A stretch of DNA of 64,000 bases from Branchiostoma lanceolatum (Eukaryota > Chordata > Leptocardii > Amphioxiformes > Branchiostomatidae). This document shows, piece after piece, positions 54,770 to 64,000 of the stretch. The stretch is from the NCBI RefSeq assembly GCF_035083965.1, contig NC_089722.1, forward strand, positions 33,961,958-34,025,957, read 5' to 3'. The notes under the pieces were generated by a model that did no database searches, was not told the DNA's origin, and worked only from the letters and a program-made list of their open reading frames with translations. A program made the position numbers and the translations under genes. Each line of letters starts with the position of its first letter. Position 1 is the stretch's first letter.

Positions 54770-57448
54770 ATGTCCGTCGTAACGACTCAACCGAAAACGA
54801 GCGAGGCGATTCGTAGCTCTGTGAGATCCTCTCTGGCCGACAGAGGCGAAGCCGAATCGTTCAAGGCAAGAACACGGTCCATCAGAGCGGGCAATGTCAT
54901 CACTTCGCTGGGACGGGCGGGCGGCGCGCTGCAGACCATGGCCGGCGCCCGCAAGGCCCGGTCCCAAGAGAAGGAGGAACTGTCCTCCCTGAACAACCGC
55001 TTCGCCTCCTACATCCAGAATATGCGCTCCCTCCAACAACGCAACTCCGCCCTGGAGGCGCAGGTTCTGAAGCTACAGGCGACTGAGACGACCGCACACA
55101 CGAAGGCGCTGTACGAGAAGGAGACCAAAGACCTGCGGAAGCTGGTCGACGAGCTGTCCGAAGACAAGGCCAAGATGGTGCTGGAGAGGAACAAATGGAG
55201 GGATCAGGCTGAGGAATATAAGAAAAAGTAAGATGCTTTGGCACAAGCTCCGATTTATTCAGTAAGGCCTGTCTTGTAAGCGTAACATTTCCATGGAAGA
55301 AAAGTAATGTGGCAACTGATGGGTGTAGGAAACGCTCACTACCTGCACAGTTGGAAAGAGAAGGTGTCGAGCAGTTGAAATGATTATGTCCATCTGTGTT
55401 GTCAACTATATACTGAATGTTTTCTGACTGTTTGTTGCTACACAGGTGGGAGGATGAGGCGGCCTGGCATGCCGAGCTGAATACTGAGGTTGCAAAGCTC
55501 AATAAAGTAAGTCTTATGCTAACATGTCAGGTCGATACCCAATCAAATTATGGATCTGATTCTTGTTCTTACCATGTTTGCAATATCTTATTGTACAGTA
55601 TTCTTCCTGTTTAGTAGCAAAGTTATCAATGTATAGGATTTATCTTCTTCCCTTTTTTCTAGGACCTGTATGCTGTTATACTGATACGTGTGGACCTCCT
55701 GTACAAGCTTGCTACTATGCAGGAAGAAATTGATTTCATGGTGACGGTTCACAAGCAGGTACGTGTCAATTTTACAATATAAGTGTAAGCATTCCTTCAG
55801 GCCACGATTCATTGCTTAGTTACACTCTACTTACACTTACTAATAGCTACATTCTACTAGGGCGGTGACCTAGCTGCGGCCGCATCGCGACCGAGCGAGT
55901 TGACAAATTTTAACGAATTTCTTGTGTATAAAAGGTATCTTTTTACGCTTTGTGTGTTTTGTTGTCATTTTAGACATGCTTTTACATGATCACATGATTT
56001 TAATTAAAAGAGTTACACAAATCCCTATTGGGTTACAACGCGGTCGAAGCGCGTTCGCCGTCCGGTACAATGGGGACCTAACCGGGCAAAGAACAAAGAG
56101 CTATCTATGCCTTGGATATGTCATAAATCTGGATATTCCCATGAGTTCCTAATTGTAAATTGCAGGAACTGAAACAACTTCAAGACCAGTTGAACCAGAG
56201 CCTGTCCATTGTCGCCGTGGAGCAGACCCAGGAAACTGGACCTGATGTCATCGCTGAACTGTATGACCTGCGGCAGATCTACGAAAACTTTTGCCGGGAC
56301 ACTCAGGAGGAAGCAGAGGCCAAGTACAAGGAGAAGGTGAAACACAAAAAAATTACATGCTGTGTTGCCATGCATCGGGATCTTTGACATTTGTTTTGAT
56401 GGCTATGTTATGTTTGCTGTGATAAAGCCAAGAGAATTTCTGGTCAGAAACAAACAAAAAAACTGGCAGTTTTGTAACAAAATGTAGCAGGTTTGTCAGT
56501 ATTGATTCAAAGAATGGAAGTATAAAATGAAGGCATGCCGTAGGAGCAGTGGGTTAACGTTGTTATCCACCGTTAGGGCACGGTTGGAAGGCAAAGCCCG
56601 ACGCTCTCCTTTCATCGATTTTTGCCTCCTCAACTGGAGTATGGCACCCATTTTTACACCTGGGTAGAAATTGGAAAGTCGTATTACGTGACAAGCACCT
56701 TAACCGCTACGCCAACACGACGTCATTGAAATGAAAGTATACCAGCAGTGAATGTCCATTACTAGCAACTGACTTGAGGTACAATCTTCCTGTTTGTGTT
56801 TCCTCACAGTTCACCGAGCTTGAGCTCGAACGGGAGCGGGACAGCAAGACGATGCTGGCCGCCAGGGGTGAACTCATCACCTCCCGTAAGGAGTTGTCTG
56901 AGCTGCGAGGCCAGCTCAACACCGTCATGACCAGCACTGAGACCCTGCAAAGCCAGGTGAAGTTTCTCTCTAGCAGAGCTTGATTGTGAAGGTTGTGACA
57001 TTCTTATGATGCACCCTGTTTGTGTCCAAACTCCCCAACAACCATCTCCTTCACCAATTCAGTGATAGATGAACTTAGGGGCACGGGGAAGGACTTTGAG
57101 TCTGCGACAGGTTGTTGAGGTGGTCGGACAAGAAAGCGGGGCATATAATAAGAAAGTCAAAATCTTCCCTGCAACAACCTCTTCTTGGATAGAACAAGAC
57201 TTTGGAAGGAATTTAAGGTTTTGTGGAGCAGGGAATCTTTAATCAAGACGTAATGAGAAGTTGATAACCCAAAACTGTACATAAAGTGAAAGAGAAACCA
57301 TTCTCAAGGACATCAAAGTCTTTTACGTTGTAGACGTAGTTGATTAAATAAAACATGACTTAGCGTTGACTTCTATTCGCAGAGCTCGTCATCTTCATCT
57401 ACCGGTGTCCAACAAATAACGATGACCACCCAGAGAGGAATGTTCTAA
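54770..57448 (+). CDS. Divergent intermediate filament protein, gene 2 (copy B), lacking the last rod exon
   Basis: Exons 54770-55227, 55446-55506, 55663-55758, 56166-56336, 56810-56956 and 57383-57448 give 332 residues. Replacements against copy A include Gly to Arg in the head (SLGRAGG), Asn to Lys at the end of exon 1, Ala to Thr in exon 4 (TQETGPDV), Cys to Arg in exon 5 (ITSRKEL) and Gln to Leu in exon 3 (VDLLYK). Reading frame and splice sites are intact in both copies, and both lack the 221-nt helix-termination exon. Most of the changes noticed alter the protein, which hints at relaxed constraint; I did not count every site. Confidence 0.85.
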
Positions 57449-58588
57449 TACTGTACATGCTGCAGACCAATGTAACTCGCACACAACGAGAAGGTCAGTA
57501 AAACTATGAATGTATGTCAGTGTGCCTAGGCAACCCGCACCAACGTCCCTTTTTTTTGGTGGTACAAATAAATACACGCTAGCTGGCCATGGATGAAAAC
57601 AGCAGTTTTTCTACATGTTCATATTACTCCCTAAATAGCTGTACAACGCCATAAGCTTGATTCAACGTAATGTGTTAATAAATGCCCAGGAAACTGACGC
57701 TAACATCGTCCCAATCTTGCAGTGAGCACCTTTAATAAAGAATGACTAAAGGAAATGTTGTTTACACCTATAGCATCGACGATACAATATATATTATACC
57801 CCAAACTATTTGGTCCAGAACCTCAACAATCAGAGTCACATATCTCTATCACATCTCATTGTTTGAACTGTCTAATTCACATACTTGCTTATTGCCTCAC
57901 AGGTCATCCTCGGATCATTGAACCTTTAAGCATAACCGGAGCAGTAGGATGTCTACATTGTGTGCTGAATCCAACAACTGTGACAGATGTTGAACATCAA
58001 AGCATTGCCAATGCTAATCGAACGACAATTCATTATTAGGCAACTCGACCGTCTCATTGCGAACCTCCTTGTCTTCGCCATGATCGGTCATAAGAAAAGC
58101 AGAAGCAAGTATCAAAAGTATCAAAGATACGTAAATCAAGCATTGTATTCGCAGCTTCACTGGCTTACAAGCATTGCACGAATATACTTTAAATGTTGAG
58201 ATATGTAATGGATTTACCAACTTGTGTAGTTAAAGATATTCAGTTCTGACAAATGTCGGTCGTACAATGTGCATTTTTGGGTTTACTAAATTAGCCAGTC
58301 AACCGACATGGATGATCAGTATCTCCAGAGACCGGTATTTAACTGAAAAGATAACGAGTATGGAATTGCAACTCTGTCACAATATACTTCGACTATTTTG
58401 TATGTTATCTTGTGCATGTCATTGTGCGAGTGCTTTGTAAATTGAAGAATAAAAACATTGAAAACGTTACAGCTGCGATCACTTGAATTCTAGATGATTT
58501 CTTGATAATTACATGATAAGAGCCAGACAAAACTGTTCCTGCATATTGAAAAGTATGACTATATTCAACAATAAAGTTTGAATTCAAA

Positions 58589-59339
58589 ATAGACCGATCC
58601 TGTCGAACACCATATCGAACGAATAGAAGACCCATAGAGCCCCCTGACCTCCGTCAAAAACAGCGTTGGCGGGGCAGAAATGGCACGTGTAAAGCAGGGT
58701 ACGTATATCTGGGACAGGTTTTCAACTGTATTGGTTGAATGCATGCTCAGAACAAAAACGAATTTAAAAAGAAAATAGATCGGGCACTCAAGGAGAAGAA
58801 ACTTGTACCACATGCTGACTACTACAAAGTCCGCTAGCGCAGAGTTTCGTCTCTTCAGTTACTGGTGTGTGAAACTGGCTAACTTGAAAGTGAACAGGGA
58901 AGTAAAAGGATGCATTTTAATTCTTAGTTACTAAATACTAGCATGCAGTCAATACAGTGGGAACCCTGTCACAGATATATGAACCCTGTTTTACACGTGC
59001 ATCGGCTGCTTGTCAGAAACTGGGCGCTGATGCCCACCGGCAAGGGAAAGCTACGCGGCGCATACTGCTTTAACATTGACCGAAAACATTACGCTCTCAC
59101 CGCAACTACATCTACTCCCTCCTTAAACAACTCTACCCGGTGGATACAGCCTTCAACAAAGAATACATAGCATTATTATTTGGCCCGCTCTGAAAGGGTT
59201 TCAGTGCCACAAAAGCTAAACCGAAGTCAGTGGCATTATTTTCAAACTAGCCGCGGCGGCCATGTTTGGTCCGTCAAACCCTGTTTTTGACGGAGGTGTT
59301 CGAATCGAACAGGGGGCGTGGCTTTGGGATCGGTCTATT
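58589..59339. mobile_element. AATAGACCGATC inverted-repeat element, copy B
   Basis: Twin of 17343-18093 with the same termini. Confidence 0.65.
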
Positions 59340-59833
59340 GGAACATTGATGTAGTTTTTAGACGATTAGACGTTTTTAGACAAACAGAAAACATGTTTTC
59401 CATCATGTGTTAACTAAGCGTATGGTAAGCTATATGACGACAAACTTTACTTCATTTATCTATTTCACCAGTAGATACACTGATCAGGTCCCTTGACCTG
59501 TTATTTTCAGGTGTCCATGGAAACATACACAGATAGGTTACATAATCAATTAGAATGTAACAGGTTAAAACTCAGCACCAGTGCTAATGCTCACAAAGTC
59601 AGAGTAGATGTTGTTGATATACGTTATGTTTTATGTTGAAAGCGTTTCATAAGCAAAGGATCAAGAGCCTAATATTATAATAAAACATACCAAGAACGAA
59701 GGTATTCATTTCGTCTTGAACAAGTGAACGTCTTTAAAAAATAAAGTATTAAGTGAACTACTATTATGTTATTTGTAGGGTTCAAACTGCATACAGAAGA
59801 CATCTAAGTATGTCCTTCATCAACCGTTTATGC

Positions 59834-60028
59834 TAGGGTCACATTTCAAATCCGGGGCCCGGCCGGGTAGTCTTTGGGAGCGAAAAGTATGATATTAAAG
59901 ACAACAAAAACACAAAACGTACCCAAAATCATCTAAGAGCATAGCGTGTGCAAATTTATTGACATACACTTTGATTTTGCGTTTCCGCAAACAGCCCGAC
60001 CGGGCCCCGGTTAGGAAATGTGACCCTA
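59834..60028. mobile_element. TAGGGTCACATTTC MITE, copy B
   Basis: Twin of 18588-18782, with the diverged family member following at about 60092-60256. Confidence 0.75.
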
Positions 60029-61894
60029 CCATAACTCAGTGTATGATTTCAGACATCTTGACTAATTATCTGATGCCATACCGGTCGTATGCTATGGTCA
60101 CAAACCGACCGGGCAGTTTGCGGGAACGAAAAGTATGATTACCCGAAACGTTTAAGAATGGTAATTGGCATAATCTATGACTATTTATCGATGTATACCT
60201 TTTCTCGTTTCCGCAAAAAGCCCGGCCGGGTCCCGGTTGTAAATGTAATCATATCATTACTTCTGGACATCTTTGAGGCCTTTAGAAATTTGAAGATAAC
60301 ACCAAGGTATGATAATCAAGAAGGACAGCGGCCAGAAACATTATAATGAAATCATGTTACGTTTTACGTCAGTTACTGAAGTGTTCAGACATTGTCTGAA
60401 GGTATGTTCTGAACCGCTGCTTTTGGGCGCACAGTCTTCAAGTCAGTAAAAACAATTACTGTTACAGTATATCATTTTGTATCTACTGAGTCGGGCAAGT
60501 GTTAACCGGCAGTCACATGGATATGACTAATGCAATGTCTAAAAGTAAATTTATAACAATTTCGCAACTATCGATTTGGAAAGAACATTTGGTTGCGTGA
60601 AAACTGCGACAGATTCACTGACACCGTCATTCCCTATGCGCCTTGCTCTTGGCAACTTTTTAAAAATTTGAAGCTTGGTGTGCAAGTGTGCACAGCAATC
60701 TAGCAATATAAGTGGTCCGAGTGTATTATTGATACATTACGTACATGTGATTCTTAAGATTCCCAGGCATCGTGTCAAATTCAACACTGTGTCCACATCA
60801 AACATTTACCTGCCCTACATACTATGATACTGGCACTTCAAAGACCGTAAATTTCCCCACGTTTCCTTCCGTTGAGGCGTTGTACAGGATTTTGCAGAAT
60901 TTTGTCTAAGATATAAATCAGAGATTCAAAATACACAACGGAGATAAATATGAACGAATAAGGTTTGATCCAGCGTAAAAAGTTTGCGCAGAATCTCCAC
61001 AGTGGTATGGAAACTACATCAAACATTTGATTACCCCAAATAACAGAACTTATATGTCAACATTGTGCAAAATTTGATCAAAGAGAAATGATGCTGTACG
61101 GACACATGAAGCGTCTGGTATTTCTCAGATAACGTGTCCAGTGGTATATATTGAATTGAAACGTAACATAAATTTAACATTTGGTACAATAACACACTAC
61201 TTTGCCTTTGTTTTCCAGTTACTCGTATCATCCTTCCTACAAAGTATTAAAAATACGTCCGTACAGCAATGAACGCCTACAGTACCCCGGAATTACTTAT
61301 TATGTCAAGGTCTTAAAGTGCCGTGCTGTAGAGGATTGCAACTCTCTGATTCCTTAGACATGACCTCTTCAACTTCCCGAAGCCTCGGAGGCCAGAGGTA
61401 AAGGTTCATGGAGAGGTTACAGCCATAAATGCATTCTAAATTCATCGTAGACGTGGGTACAGCTTTTTCAAATCTCAAAGTTCATAAATAGAAGGCTGTC
61501 TTCATCCTTTACATTGGCTATTTGATTGCCCCACATATTTGGGTTCCGGAATGCCCCTCACATCGTCCTAGTCAGCTCTTGACCGGACATCATTAGTCAA
61601 TGACATCTGTCTGCATTTTAGGCCATTTCTGGTGGCTTCTTCAACACTTGTATGCACAGGGACCCTCCTGCATCACTGTACACAACACATCACCAATGAA
61701 ACGCCTTCTTGACTAAATGATTGACAGAGGGTGGTTACACTGATGAACTTAAACAAATATGGACGGCTCAAAGGCTTAAACACCCGCTGGCCGGTATAGC
61801 TCAGAACCCACCGTCTACGGCTCTCTGGTAAGACCGTCCAGGTTCTGACAGCCAGTTCTCCTCCAGGCCTGTTCGAAGCTCACACCAGGAAAGC

Positions 61895-64000
61895 ATGGCC
61901 GCTCAGGTGTCACGAAAGACCGTTGTAACCACTTCCGAAGGCGCGCTACAAACTCTCAGCGACGCCAGGATGACCCGCGCCAGCGAGAAGAAAGAGCTCG
62001 GCATCCTCAACGACCGCTTCGCTACCTACATCGACAGGGTGCGAGCCCTGAACGAGAGCAACGCCACCCTGGAGGTTCAGCTGCAGGCCGCCCAGGTCAA
62101 AGCCGCTCCCGTCGACAAGGCAAAGTTCGAAGAGATGCTGAAGGAGCTGCGGACTAAGGTGGACGAGCTGTCGAAGGAGAAGGCCCAGGTGGAGGTGGAG
62201 AGGAACAGCTGGCAGACACAGGCGGAGGAGTGGCAGGGAAAGTACGTTATATCATTACTTTCAAATTCATTACTTTCAATTAACTACGCATTTCTTGGCA
62301 TTTCAAGGTTTCAACAAATCGTTTCTTTATTTCTTCATCGCATTGGTTGGTATGACGTTGGTTGGTTGGTTGGTTGGTTGGTTGGTTGGTCGGTCGGTCG
62401 GTTGGTTGGTTGGTTGGTTGGTTGGTTGGTTGGTTGGTTGGTTGGCTTGCTAATCGGTGGGTCGGTCGGTCTGTTGGTCAGTCGATCGGTTATTAACGTT
62501 ACTAAGCATGGTCCACGTGTTTTGTTATAGGTGCGAGGACCAGATATCAGTGCGCTCAGAGCTGAAGGCTGACATTGAGAAGCACAAGATGGTAAGTTTT
62601 TTCTCCTTACTACGTCAGATTTGTCTAATCCTTGATTACTTAATTGGAATATTATGCAACGTAGACGTATGACTGAAAAGACTACAAAACGCACAAAGCG
62701 TAAAAAGTTCGTTTTTAAAAAAAAAATGAAATTCGTTGAGCGCTGAGGTCGCATAGAGCGCGCGGCGAGAGCGCCGTCCTCGAGGAATGGGGTATAAAGA
62801 ACGTTTTACTTTACCACCTTAAAATAATCCATACTTTTTTAGGAACTGGAAATCATCACAGCGGCGCGTGCGGGCTTTGAGAGCAGGCTGGCGGTCGCAC
62901 AGGAAGAGATTGAGTTTGTGAGGAAGACTCACTCGGAGGTAAGCTAGTCTGTCTGTATGTCATTTAGTTGCAAGTAAAGCCATATATTGACTCGATTATA
63001 TGGATGCCATCCTCCGGCAACCCCAAAACTCATGACGCGAGTGTGTGAATAAAAAAGTTTAGCAAAAAAGTTGCCTTCATTCATCATTAAAACTGATTGA
63101 ACAAATGACTAAACACACAGAGTATGGTATACCATACAATAGATTTTCTGTTCTTTCACATCTTGTTTTTTTTTAAATTTGGAATTGACTTTGTCTTTCT
63201 ACGACATAAGTATCATTTCCTGATTATTTTTTGCAATTTACGGGCACAAGATCGGTGAAATGATAAGATTGTAACCCGGAACTTCATGGACTCTGGGCCC
63301 AACACCCTGCCGTTACGCCACACGAACGCTTTATGAATATGGGCACATTTTACAGGAGATGACAGTTCTGCAGGAAGAGTTGGCTCTGACTGTGACTAAG
63401 ATAGAGTCTCAGCAGACGGTGATGACTGGACCAGATCTCAGCGACACCCTGAAGGAGATCCGTGAACAGTACGAGACGATCGGACAGGCGAACAAGCAAG
63501 ATGCCGAAGCCAAGTACAAGGAGAAGGTAAGAAAATATGGGACTAATCCAGAACGCTTGTGCTTAAGAAATATCCTCTTTTCAGGAGACAGCTTTGTAGT
63601 TGTAGAAATACCAAGAAGATCTGAAAAACGACGCTGGGAGTAGCGTGTAGACATGCAAAGGTTTAGGTAGGGCAAGTCGTAATCTAATGTGCAACATTCA
63701 TGCAGTATTACCAGCCACAAAGCGGACCTACGAAGCTGATGTCTTATGTCCAAGGCCAGTTACACAAGGCAAATGATGCCGGAATCAGTGTTTGATAATA
63801 TAATGATGTCTTCAACCCGTATTCTGAAATGGCCAATGTTTATACTAGTTTTTACCATATATAACCATATGATAGTATATGATTAGCTTCACCAATGGAA
63901 CTAATGATATGTGATTACTTGTCTTTGCTGCTATATGTGACAGTTTGCGGAGATAGCCCTGCTACGGGAGAAAGACAGCGAGGCTCTAGCAGCCGCCAGG
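61895..64000 (+). CDS. Cytoplasmic intermediate filament protein, gene 3 (copy B), cut by window end
   Basis: Exons 61895-62241, 62531-62591, 62843-62938, 63356-63526 and 63944 onward; the window ends inside exon 5. Exon sequences shown match copy A at the protein level as far as I compared them. The rod-end exon and the tail exon with the TGA found in copy A are not visible, so this window cannot say whether copy B has an intact tail. Confidence 0.9.

Overview
This is eukaryotic, almost certainly cephalochordate (amphioxus, Branchiostoma-like) genomic DNA. The genes are intron-rich with GT-AG splice sites. The coding exons belong to cytoplasmic intermediate filament (IF) proteins with chordate-type exon sizes and to an animal family-10 glycosyl hydrolase (GH10). 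The intergenic and intronic DNA is full of short inverted-repeat elements, minisatellites and homopolymer tracts. The species call is an inference from gene content and repeat style.

Layout. 1-3740: left flank with no host gene. It holds a Penelope-like retroelement tail with a 14-bp target duplication and a hammerhead-ribozyme motif, enclosed by a wider pair of inverted repeats. 3741-about 22755 (copy A) and 44689-64000 (copy B) are two direct copies of one segment of about 19 kb, differing at well under about 1% of bases where I compared them. Each copy carries, in order, a repeat-rich stretch, one GH10 exon, IF gene 1 (minus), IF gene 2 (plus, divergent from gene 1) and IF gene 3 (plus). 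Copy A continues to the end of IF gene 3 at about 24.3 kb. Copy B is cut by the window end inside IF gene 3. Between them (25.1-44.65 kb, minus strand) lie the remaining GH10 exons. The GH10 gene reads in phase across the copy-B boundary, using two exons inside copy B, and gives a 445-residue product with both catalytic glutamates. One GH10 intron (13 kb) is filled with a 329-bp satellite and a minisatellite of about 6 kb that has itself been duplicated. Another intron holds a plus-strand gene with a P2X7-intracellular-type zinc-binding domain, lying between two direct copies of a GH10 exon.

The IF genes encode coiled-coil proteins that would co-assemble into cytoplasmic filaments. Three features stand out. 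IF gene 2 lacks the 221-nt exon that carries the helix-termination motif. IF gene 3 has an in-frame TGA followed by 23 further open codons. IF gene 1 has a second open tail frame. The GH10 gene lacks most of its carbohydrate-binding domain and has no visible signal peptide. The tandem arrangement IF-GH10-IF could be a real recent duplication or an assembly artefact. The coding continuity of GH10 across the copy-B boundary argues that the B arrangement is the original one. All exon calls are by eye from splice sites, reading phase and family knowledge; no search was run.
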